A stretch of DNA of 64,000 nucleotides, from assembly GCA_023101725.1 (NCBI GenBank), contig JALJCO010003433.1, forward strand, positions 1 to 64,000. Reading direction: 5' to 3'. The DNA comes from Atherinomorus stipes. Lineage: Eukaryota > Chordata > Actinopteri > Atheriniformes > Atherinidae. Positions 1-10,017 of this stretch are shown here, piece after piece (within the stretch, counting starts at the first letter, position 1; the number at the start of each line of letters is the position of its first letter). Position numbers and translations under genes: made by a program. Under the pieces are notes generated by a model. It searched no databases. It was given only the letters and a program-made list of their open reading frames with translations, and was not told the origin of the DNA.

Positions 1-302
1 TAAGTTTAAGCGGTTCCAGCTAAAGACGTAAGGTTTTTTGTGCAGCGAGCATTTCAGCGTAAGTTGTTAAACATTTTAAAGAAAGAAAATAAAAACGCCG
101 TTAGGTTCTCAATGTGAAAACACAAGTGTTTAAACCTAAACTCTGCCAGATGTGTTTATAAGCACTGAGCTGCCCTAACAGTCGCCATTGTCTAGGTTCG
201 CAGTTGTATACGAATATCAGTCCTTTTTGGCGGGGAGCCTTCGTCAGGAGCAGACTATTAAGACAAGCTCGAGGACAAGCTCAAGCGGTCTTTTAACTTG
301 GA
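1..302 (+). promoter_or_regulatory. Upstream flank and probable 5' UTR of the SAMD3-like gene
   Basis: This stretch directly precedes the first coding ATG (303-305) and holds no coding signal of its own. The part from about 180 to 302 is more GC-rich and is likely 5' UTR. I see no clear TATA box or splice acceptor, so the transcription start cannot be placed. Confidence 0.35.
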
Positions 303-3300
303 ATGGAGACGTTTGATGCCACAACGCTGTCTGTATTGGAAGGTAAGTTCGTTTTTGTTGTTTTCATTTTCATTTCTATTTAATTGTAGCGTAGCCAGCC
401 TAAGCTAATCCCTGCTTGTTTTTGAGCGTTGTCTATCCATTCCCCTATGTCAAATGTTTGCAATCTTTACAATCCAAATGCAATCTTTTACTAGCCATTT
501 TTTGTCCTCAAACCAGTTAAATAAAACTCGTTTAGAACCGCAAATGTGATATGTTTTTAAAAAGATACTTTAAAAAAAAAGAAAAGAAAGATTTAATACA
601 GGAAATTTGCCACCTTTTTTCTTAGAATAAACAACTGCATAAAATGTTTGCAAAAAGAGGTTGGATTGGATACATTTCCTTATCATTAATTAGTTATTTT
701 AGAACAATAATTAATGAAAGTCTTTACTGTAATTTCCAACATAAGGACAAGAAAAATAGGTCTTGAAAAATATTGCTGGTACTTTTAGTGTCTGGTTATT
801 CAAATTAAGTAACTTATACCATTAAAAAGACGCTAAAACCTACATTTGTTTTTTATATCTTAAATTTAAGAAACAAATAAACAAAAGGTTTGTTCTTATT
901 TTAAGCCAATGTTATTAAGCTCGGTCCAAAGACCCCCTTTAGATGCAGCTTGTAGACCCCCTGTGCTATGTGGCTACTGAAAATATGATGCAGCTAACAG
1001 GAGAATGCATGTCCACATAGTGGGATGGATAATCATAGTGGATGGAAGTTTCATTTGTTTTTCCTGTGTTTTATAGCTTTTCATTGTTGAAATTATCAAA
1101 AAATTCTTTTGGGAAATGGAAGATATTTTTGAAAATTTTATAAATTTTTATTTTTATTATTATTTTGCTCGACAGCTGCCAATGTTGATGAGGACACTCT
1201 ACGAGGTCTCAGCCGGGATGACTTGAAGGATCTTTTTCCTGGGCCTGAACATTTCTTTCAAAGAAAGAAGCTCTGGGATTTTATCTGTCAAAAGGTGGTC
1301 AAAAAATTGTCTTGCATAATTTATTGTCATAATTGCAATTTGATGTGATTTTTGGTTTAGCATTTGTTTGTTTTCCTTTTTTTGTTTGTTCTGCAACAAT
1401 TTTAATAGGGTGGAAGTATTGCTGATGAAGAATCCAGTGCCAATGGAAGTGGTGTTATACCCTCAACTAGTGCTTCATCATCAAACCAGCCTGAAGTCTC
1501 CATTCCTACATCTGCTGACAAGACTATGAAAATGCCAGACCCACCAGAGTATATTGTCTACACAGATTCTGAGCTGGACATGGTGCGCAGCCAGTACTTT
1601 GCATTACTTCGCAGTGGAAAGGGAAAAAGACTGCAAAATGTCCAAGGAGCTCTGTTGCAGACTTATAAGGAATACAATTACCAGCATGGTTGCAATCCTG
1701 CGTGCGAGTGCAATGGGAAAAGAAGTCAAATACCCTTCCAAACTTGAAATGCGAGCAATGTCTCAGAAGATAATTGAATATTATCCAATGTTGCGTGATG
1801 CTGACACAAACATCCCATATGTAAGTACTGCCTTGATGTTAAGCAGACATGAATAATGGATAAAGACTAAATTGTTCTTGCTTTTTTACCGCAGTTGACC
1901 ATTTACACCAAAATGTACAAGAGACTCCAAAATATGAGGTCTCCAAGGAAGAGGCAGGGATCCATGCCTCAACGAGGGAGACCCAAGAAGTCTTTGTTTA
2001 GTTCAGAGAGCCCAGACGAGGCAAATGATGCAAGCGCTGACACAAGCAGCGCAAGTGATTCTACCATACTTCTAGAGAGCAGCGATGAGTCCAGCAAGAA
2101 CGACCATAGTGCAGGTGTGTGGCTTTAGAGTTGGGTGTGTCAAAATGCTGATTTCTCTTATGTCAAATATTATTGAAAACACATAAGGGTTCAAATGAAT
2201 GTTATAGTTGCCTTCATTTTTGTTAACCAGTGTTCAAAGGACAATTTTGGATTTGCATTTGTGTTTTGTCATTTTACTCAACATTGTATCACCCCCCCTC
2301 CTCCTTCCTCTCCATCCCCACCTCCCCTCAACTCTTTCCAGTCTCCTCTCCAGAGTCAACATCCACTGTGCAGAAGATGCCAGCACCCTGCAACAGCAAC
2401 AGGACCCTGTCTGTACCACCCAAGGTAGCCTCAAGCTCCTCACCCAGGATTGCAACAGCTCAACTAGTTGCACCTGCAGATGATGATGTTGGTAAGCCCA
2501 TCACTAATCTTTGCCACCTCTTGGCCTGTTGTTTATCTGTTGAACAAAATTTTGTAATGGATCACTTGAAAGATTTTAATCCATTCAGTCACTCCACATT
2601 GACGTGAACACTCCTATTATTTACTATTTTTGATTTAATTGAATTTGACAAACAAGCACCTTAAGCATACAGTTACGATACCATTGTTGACTGTTGTCAT
2701 TATGCCAAAGCTGATTCTTTAAATATCATACAACCCCCCCCCCCCCCCCCTTTTTTTTTTTCTTTTCTTTTCTTAAATCCATTATCAGGTCAGGACAGTC
2801 GGAAAATACAGGCGAGGCACTACAAAACTTTGAGTAACATGTACAAGAAGGCCAAAACAAAACCCAATCAAAGTGATGTTGCTCAAATATTGGATCTTGA
2901 GTTTGAAGCCAGACGAGCTTTCATTGATGGAGAAGTTACAAAGGCAGAAGACCGAGCCTCAAAAGTCTTTGAGGCATACCCATGCTTTAAAGAAATAAAA
3001 AATGTGAGTTTCTTATGGTTTTCATTTAGTTTACTTTCTTCTGTGGCTGCTGTGTATTTCATCAGTCAGAGGCTGAATAAGTGATCTTTAAAAAAATTTT
3101 GTCCTAGGCAATGGATGAGCTAGGTCGCATTGTGGGTGGCTCCAACCACAAGTACATAGAGGAAATGAAGGGAAGATGGCAAGACTTCTGTGCCAAGGTA
3201 CAGTTTTTTGGTGTGTGGAAGAAGGTCCTCAAACCACCTTTCCCAATGGATGTACGTAAAGGTAAGTTGCTGTTCAGTATCTCAAAACTTGTCAGCTGTG

Positions 3301-4029
3301 TACAAAACACTCCCTGAAGTGTATGTCTTTTCTCTTCCTTAGCGGATTTCACGATTGCCCTCTTAAACGCACTCCCATCACTCTTCCCCTCACCAGCTCC
3401 ACCACCAAAACGTCTCGGAAGTGCCAGTGAGGCTCTCCTTCACATCCTCAAGGTAACTAGTCATAAACCAGTCACTGTAAAATGTCCATTATTTGCCATT
3501 GAAGTGGATTATCACTTGGAGTAAGAACTACTTAATGTTAAGTTCACAACAATAGATACGTTTTAACTATTGTAATGGCCCTGTTTATTTCCAGAATTTA
3601 TTGCCACATGATCAGTTTTTAAAATATACTTATACTAATATACTAAAATATACTCTTAAAACATTTTTCACATTTTGTTCCTAGTTTTGACCATGTTGTC
3701 ATTTTTATTGTATTCCAGCCAGGTGAGGATCCAATGCTGTACTTGGACAAGCGGCCTCTGTCTACCCCAGTGCTCCTGTTCGATGGAACAACCAGCCTAA
3801 TCGCAGTGGGAAACATACCAGTGAGCCCCCTCCCCCAGGAGGATTTTGCGAAGGACTGTTGGTATTGATGGCATACTACTACACTTTACACTTGACATAC
3901 CCCAAATGCATTGCAACAGTCCTCTCGGTCATCCAAACTGAGGTGATTGGTGATGCTATACACGATCAAGATGCCACGAGTGCATACAAGAAGGCGATGA
4001 CTGAATGGAAATCGTTTATTGAAAAGTAG
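303..4029 (+). CDS. SAM-domain protein of the fish SAMD3-like family, function unknown; two frame breaks
   Basis: Nine exons with GT-AG borders and consistent phases: 303-342, 1176-1294, 1409-1820, 1895-2114, 2342-2491, 2789-3003, 3108-3261, 3343-3452, 3719-4029. The product would be about 576 aa. Residues 1-53 (exons 1-2, ending RKKLWDFICQK) look like a sterile alpha motif, a protein-interaction fold. A Ser/Thr-rich linker follows, then a conserved block with SKELCCRLIRNT and YPSKLEMRAMSQKIIEYYPML, a basic segment (SPRKRQGSMPQRGRPKK), and a C-terminal domain with PLLFDGTT-like and YYYTLHLTYPKCIATVLSVI segments. I recognise the family as the SAMD3-like proteins of fish from memory; its function is not established. 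Exon 3 needs one base removed near 1635-1638 and exon 9 one base added near 3848-3851; with these the total is exactly divisible by three. Whether this is an assembly indel problem or real decay cannot be told here. Confidence 0.75.
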
Positions 4030-4099
4030 ATGAAGCAACATTCTCTCCGCTGAGCTTGTTTGAGGTACGCTGCCTTACCTTTAGTGCTGTTCTTGTTCC

Positions 4100-4690
4100 T
4101 GGCTAAGCTCACTAAAGTTTGTTGTGTTCTTTTGAAATAGCTCACTGTGAGCCACACATGCTGCTGGTCATAACTGTATTGCTGAGAATATTTAGATTTT
4201 GTGGCACTTTATTGGAGACCGAATTAAGCTGACTGGTTAAGCTAACTACAAATTTTGTTATGCTCTGTTGAAATGGCTCACTGTGGGCCACACATGCTGC
4301 TGGTTATATCTGTAATGCTGAGAATATTAAGTTTTTGTGGCACTTTATTGGAGATAGAATGGGCTCTATGCACGACTCCACCACTTCCTGAACTTAAGGT
4401 AGCTCCTTTGTTTTCTGTCTCTCATTACTGGACGAACTGATTAATCCAGGTGTGTCTGGCCAGTTACTGAGATCAGGCACACCTGGGTTAATCAGTTCAT
4501 CCAGTAATGAGAGACAGGAAACAAAGAAGCTACCTTAAGTCCAGGAAGTGAGGTGGAGTCGTGCATAGAGCCCATTAAGCTGACTGGTTAAGATAACAGT
4601 TTTGTTATGTTATGTTGAAAATAGCTGGTAATTACTGTATTGCCCAGAATATTTGGTTTCATTTAGCACTTTATCTGAGATAAATAAATG
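4100..4690. repeat. Three-copy tandem repeat (~136-bp unit) downstream of the SAMD3-like gene
   Basis: A unit containing GAAATAGCTCACTGTG and TTGTGGCACTTTATTGGAGA starts near 4118, recurs about 136 bp later (GAAATGGCTCACTGTG near 4270), and recurs in a decayed form near 4604-4690. Copy 2 is split by the foldback element at 4361-4573. An AATAAA at 4683-4688 might serve as the poly(A) signal of the SAMD3-like gene, which would place the array in its 3' UTR. Confidence 0.7.
4361..4573. mobile_element. Foldback MITE (213 bp, almost fully palindromic)
   Basis: The left arm starts GGGCTCTATGCACGACTCCA and the right arm ends in its reverse complement. The arms pair over nearly 100 bp each around a short centre near 4460. 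The host unit reads GAATTAAGCTG in the uninterrupted tandem copy at about 4220. Around the insert it reads GAAT, element, ATTAAGCTG, so the target duplication is 2 bp (AT). No coding capacity is present; it must have been moved in trans or formed by foldback. A decayed relative lies at 43524-43680. Confidence 0.8.
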
Positions 4691-5672
4691 TTCTCGAAAG
4701 TCACATTTGCATTTCCTGGTCTTTACTTTGAAAGAACAAGTCAAGATTAATGTTCTTATAAAAAGTACAGGTTTCAAGTTTTGGGGGTCTTATATTAAGA
4801 TGAACCAGCTTGTATTAAGATGCAGACTAATATTTTGTACTAAAAATAAGAAACATACACTTAAATTACAGCTTTTTTCTTGCTCTTAAGTCTAAATGAA
4901 CTACAATTAAGAATGTAAAACATCTTGAAAGGGGGATTATTTGCTTATAATAAGCATATTGCACTAGTTATTAGGCTAAATAATATCAGATTTTAAGAAA
5001 TCTTATCTTAAAATGAGCATTTTAAGCTTATTTTTACTTTACTCAATACTTTTTTGGAAATGCTTATTTCAAGATTTTAAAGTCTTATTTTAGGATTTCT
5101 TGCTTAGTAAAATTTACTTGCTGCATGGACAGATAATTTCACTAATTTCAAGTAATTTTATACTTAAAATAAGTGATTTTATCTTATTTTTAGCATACCT
5201 TATTTTGCAGTGTAGCAGATAGAGTTTTTTTTTATATCTGAATGTCTTTTTCACAGCTCAGTAACTAAATACTTGTGCGCCTCAGAATAAAAATATTTGT
5301 TAAAAGACAAATGATGTTTTAAACGCAAATATTTTATGATTTTAAGCTCTTTTGAATAATGCCCTTTGCATGCAATTGAGCCATTAAACAAACGCTGAGG
5401 AGCGATCACTTTAATAACTGATAAATTACATTAAGGATGCATTCACCCTATTAGTCTGCTACACTCTGGAACTCAGCTCAGTTGGGGGTTGCGACATTCT
5501 TCTCCAAGTTTACTTTCACACCGCATTTTAAATAAACCAAACCTTTTGAATAATGACAAGACACAGCATTAAATCCTCAAAATATTTAGTTCACCCTCAT
5601 GACCACCATCAAGCTGAGCTTTTACAATGTTCTTCCATGTCTGACAACCATTTCTCCTCCTGACTATCATTT
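4691..5672. other. AT-rich non-coding stretch
   Basis: AT-rich DNA with many short TTTTAAG and AATAAG-like motifs around 4900-5220. No exon, RNA gene or clear repeat boundary can be supported. Confidence 0.5.
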
Positions 5673-6310
5673 TACACTGTCTGGCCAAAAAAAAAAAAAA
5701 AGTCGCCACCTGGATTTAACTAAGCAAATAGGTACGAGCCTCCTATTGGATAATTACTGCATGGGTGATTATCTTTCAGCTGGCAACAAGCTATTTTACC
5801 CCAACTGGTGCAATGAGTTGTTTCTCATTTCCTAAACAACCATGTGGAAAGACACATCCGTGGTTGTGAAAAAGATGTTAGTCTGTTTGAGAAGGGTCAA
5901 ACCATTGGCATGCATCGAACGGAGAAAACATCTCAGAAGATTGCAGAAACTACTAAAATTATGTTAAGAACTGTCCAACACATTATCAACATCAGCTCTC
6001 CCAAACATTTTCTGATTTCCCCTCACACCACCACCACCCCCCCTCACCCCCCAATGCCATAGTTACATTGGCCCACTCACTCCCCATTGTTTTACAAATC
6101 AGGTAATCTGAATCTTGCAGCCATGTTCTGAATGTCACTGCAACTTCACTATTTCACCTAAGTGTGCACTCAACAGCATGTGTATACAGTATATAACTAA
6201 CACATAACTAACTAAAGCGCAATCAAAATAAGTTACTGTACAATTTTTAATATCATAGAGTGAATTCTTTTCAAAAGCATCAAAGACAACACAGACAAAG
6301 TCAGCCTCAC

Positions 6311-6375
6311 CTGGGATTCAACCCGCCACCCTCCACACCCCAGCCTTCTATCTTACCCACTACACTATCAGTGCC
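6311..6375 (-). repeat. tRNA-like segment (SINE head or tRNA pseudogene), minus strand
   Basis: On the minus strand it begins GGCACTGATAGTGTAGTGGG, which resembles a box A, and ends with GGCGGGTTGAATCCC, which resembles a box B with one loss. The spacing fits a tRNA. It lies inside the foreign block that interrupts the Tc1 element. No flanking tail was recognised, so fragmentary SINE is the best guess. Confidence 0.35.
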
Positions 6376-6836
6376 ACGTATCAGACACATTCAGCCCCCT
6401 TTTCTCAGTCGCCGTGGGCAGCCTGTCACCTCCATTGCATCGCGTGTGAAACAGTCCATTCAAAATATTTCCCCCTCTTATTTTAGACAAGTCCGATAAA
6501 AGAAGATGGTTTTGATGGTTTAATTATTTAATTAAATGTTTTATTTGGGCTTTTTAGAGCGAGGCATGGAAGGGCTCCACGTGCTCTAACAGTAAAAAGC
6601 TGACAAGTGTGGATTAGACACGTGTTGTCTGATGTAGAGATGTGAGACGCCGACACTTTATTATGAATTATCTTGTACATCTGATCTGAAAGATTGCCAG
6701 GATCATTATGACTTGAACTGAATACATGTATTACACACTGACTATGGCTGGACTCTGCAAGAAGACGCTGTGTGTTCCCGGATGCATTTGCATAATAGAG
6801 GCCAAGTTAATGAGGCATTAAAAAAAAACCTAATTC

Positions 6837-6878
6837 TACCAACTACCAGATGCCGAAAAAGCTCGGCAGTTGGTAGGA
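6837..6878. repeat. Two-tier hairpin
   Basis: Outer arms CTACCAACT and AGTTGGTAG (9 bp, perfect) enclose inner arms GCCGA and TCGGC with a six-base loop. It may be the end of a small element; no function can be assigned. Confidence 0.5.
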
Positions 6879-7039
6879 ACCCTCGGGGAACCGAACCAGT
6901 TCAGCAGTCGCTAGGGTAAGTGTTAAAACTGGAAGGATAATGGGGACCCATCAAAGAAATGTGGCCGGAAAGGTAGATGAAGTAATCAGTCCCTCCAGGA
7001 TTTTGCGGAGGTTGGAATGGAAATAATAAATGAAAATTC

Positions 7040-7497
7040 AATAATCCCGGGAAATTTTTGTTTTTTTAAAATTTTCAATTAACCACAAAATTATTAAAAA
7101 TTTTTTAACAAACAACTCTTTTTCTCTTTTTTATATGGGAGAATCTCTGGGGGGTTTTCTCCCCGCGGGGGGGGTGCCGCGAGAAAAAAAAGAGGAGGAG
7201 GTTTTTTTTTTTTATTGTTTTTGGTGGTTGTGGTGGTGGGTTGGTAAGAGGGTGGGGGAGAGAGAGTGTGTGTCATTAACAAAAAAAAAGCTCTCCAAAA
7301 AAGTTGGTGGAAAAGTTTTCGTGATCTATATAAATGAGGGGGAAAAATATTTTTCTTCTTATGCAAACATGATTTTTGTGTGGAGTAGTAAAATATACTA
7401 CAACTTCTCCTTTTGTATTGAGAAGTGATTTTTCTTAAAAAAAAAAAAAAAAAAAAAAATAATAAAAAATTAATTTTTTATTTATTTAAAAAATTTA

Positions 7498-7538
<41 letters not shown>

Positions 7539-7600
7539 GGAGAAAAGAAATAAAAAAAAAAGCAAAGAAAAATTCAAAATATCATAAACCTTTTGCAGCA
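7040..7600. other. Low-complexity stretch that may be unreliable sequence
   Basis: The block is built of homopolymer runs and single-base-biased words, including an A run of 20+ near 7437, a T run of 30+ near 7503, and alternating GGGG, TTTT and AAAA blocks from 7130 to 7330. It matches neither flank and looks like noisy gap-filled sequence more than evolved DNA. Long open frames here are by-products of this composition. Confidence 0.5.
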
Positions 7601-8205
7601 TCTGCCTCTAGAACCTGCAGCAACAACAAAAAAAATAAGAGAAGATAAAAAAAGTAATGCAGCCATCATAGTGCCTACTGTACAAGCATGCGGGGGCAGT
7701 ATTATGATCTGGGGTTGCTGCAGTTGCTCAGGTGTAGGTTCTGCAAAAAATCGTGCTCAAAGAATGAGGTCAGCTGATACCGGAATATACTGAATGACCA
7801 GGTTATTCCATTAATGGCTTTTTCTTCCCTGATGGCACAGGCATATTCCAAGATGACAATGCCAGAATTCATCAGGCTTTAATTGTGAAAGACTGGTTCA
7901 GGGAGCATGAGACATCATTTTCACTCATGGATTGACCACCACAGAGTCCAGACCTGAACTTCATTGAGAATCTTTGAAATGTGCTAGAGAAGGCTATACG
8001 CCGCAGTCAGACTCCACCGTCGTCAGTGCAAGATCTTGGTGAAAAAGTTATGCAACCCTGGATGGAAATAAACCTTGTGACATTGCAGAAGCTTATCGAA
8101 ATAATGCCACTGCAAATGCTGCCGTAATCAAAGCTAAAGGTGGTCCAACAAAAATATTAGAGTGAATGACCTATTTTTTGTTGGCGGGTTTCTTTTGGCA
8201 GTGTA

Positions 8206-9636
8206 CATGCACAGATGTTTTAGTGCTTGCAAGGCCAAACGCTGTAGTATGCTTCCTGCATTTGGTTTTCTTGAAGTAAAACACAGGCTATGATTTTTAA
8301 AAGAACCGAGTTTGCTTCTGTGAGCGACAGAGTTTGGCTGCAAGTTCATACCTCCCAAATGAAGCAGACTTTCCAAGCAAACGAGCTGGGATTCGATTCA
8401 GAAGGGCTGGTGTGAATGCATGGTAAGACTATGTAGGTTACCCAAGTTTTACCAAAACCATCCTGTCTTATGTTGGCAGGTGATCTCTGCCACGAGTCCT
8501 GTGGGTTACAGCATGGATTACCAATTAAATGAATCTCCAACAACTTGTCCAAACTCTGCTGAACAGGCTGCACAAGCCTGTTAATGACCCATTACTTCAA
8601 ATCAAGTGTACTGCAGCAGGCACACATTTGAAAAACTGATGGACTGTGGGCCTAAAAGACCAGGGTTGGTCCCTGGGTTGCAGGGCTTCCTCAGGGCGCA
8701 AGTGTCAGAAGCTCCTGTTACATTGTGTTTTGGGTTTGGAAGAAGGTGAATTGAATGTTGAACTTTTTGGTATATTCAACAGTTTTCAACATTGATGTCT
8801 GCCATTGTCCCTCAAAGACCAGTTGATCTTTTTTTGTGGTTGTGCCATTTAGTAATTAAAAGAAAGTGTTCAGTGAAAGAGTTCGCATGTGTGCTGTTTA
8901 AACAACACTAGGTCTAAACACTAAGAAGGTGGTAGAGGTGATTAAAAATTGATTATGCAATCTAGAAGAGTCTGCAGAGGGTGATTAAGCACAGATTCCA
9001 CTCCTTGGAATAAAATGCTAAGGAAGCTGTCAGGCAGTGAACTAATCATCCCTGCAGGGCAATATTTATTGGAATCTCTGTGAATCAATAAGCAGTATCT
9101 CAAGCCAAATGACTCCTCCATTCTCTGCATCGTTCCAAGTGTACAGCTTATTTATGAGAGTCATAAAACCACTTAAAACATCTGAATGCATCTCAAAGGT
9201 AACAGCAAAGTGATAGTATGGCATAAGAAATCAAAGACTGAAATGCTTTTGTTTCCCATCTTACACAATAGTTTAAACTGTCTTGCAGTGGTGGTGGGGA
9301 AAAACCTTTAAAAAAGGTTTTAAAAAGTTGACAGTTTGTCAAAGATAAATCAAACCTTTGATATGATTTGGCTACAATCCAACACTTCAAGAACTCCCCT
9401 TACATCTCTTTTCCAGGCAAATGGGAATAGAGTGACCGATTCAAATCCCTGTCTTTGTTCCACATGACTGCCTAATTTTAGATGTCTTTCAGAAGTTTGC
9501 AATGCTCATATAACCATAGGCAGAGCTAGAGGGGGAGCCAGGGGGGCACAGATACTGTAATTGACATGTCACAGCACCCGGTCATTTCTTTACAATAGTT
9601 TGCACTATGCAGTAGGTGGCAATGTATACATTTCAA
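8206..9636. other. Non-coding stretch
   Basis: Nothing with coding periodicity plus splice signals, and no element with clear ends. The part 9515-9560 (rich in AGGGGGAGCC words) resembles the edge of a fish DNA transposon but has no secure partner. Confidence 0.4.
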
Positions 9637-10017
9637 TAGGGGTGCACAATAATTATTTTTTAAAACCGATACCGATAAATTTCAGCTCCTTAAGGCCGAT
9701 ATTGATAAAGTTCCAACAAAATGGGGTAGTTCGTGTCTAAAATAAGATGGGGAAAGTGGTTTGGAAGCAGTTTAGGTCTCCCCTGTGAAGGAGCAGCTTT
9801 CTTTCCCCAATCACAATATCTAAGCGAGAAAAGCATAAAAGTGGGATTTTCAATTTCCGCATGTCTGATCTTAAAAATTCCAACTTTATGGGACATAAGT
9901 TATCGGGGTAAGTCGTCAAGATATCGGACTTATCGGAATGATGTCATAATTTCCTGTTATCGGCCCGATAATTATCGACCCAATAATTATCGACCCAATA
10001 ATTATCGTGCATCCTTA
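9637..10017. mobile_element. Non-autonomous hAT-like element (381 bp)
   Basis: Ends TAGGGGTGCACAATAATTAT and ATTATCGTGCATCCTTA are imperfect inverted repeats. They are flanked by CATTTCAA (9629-9636) and CATTTTAA (10018-10025), an 8-bp target duplication with one mismatch, as expected for hAT elements. The interior repeats ATAATTATCGACCC near 9968-10000. No transposase frame. Confidence 0.75.

Larger units (their letters stand above)
5673..8205 (+). mobile_element. Degraded Tc1/mariner transposon, split by a ~1.6-kb insertion
   Basis: The left end is TACACTGTCTGGCCAAAA at 5673 and the right end TTTTGGCAGTGTA finishes at 8205, giving inverted ends with flanking TA dinucleotides as expected for Tc1/mariner. 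The 5' transposase part (about 5844-5990) encodes a helix-turn-helix region with SLFEKGQTIGMHRTEKTSQK and LRTVQHII. The 3' part (about 7640-8163) encodes DDE-domain pieces: [36 protein letters not shown]. Stops and frame changes break it. The middle (about 6000-7590) is unrelated sequence, so the element is dead. Confidence 0.8.
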
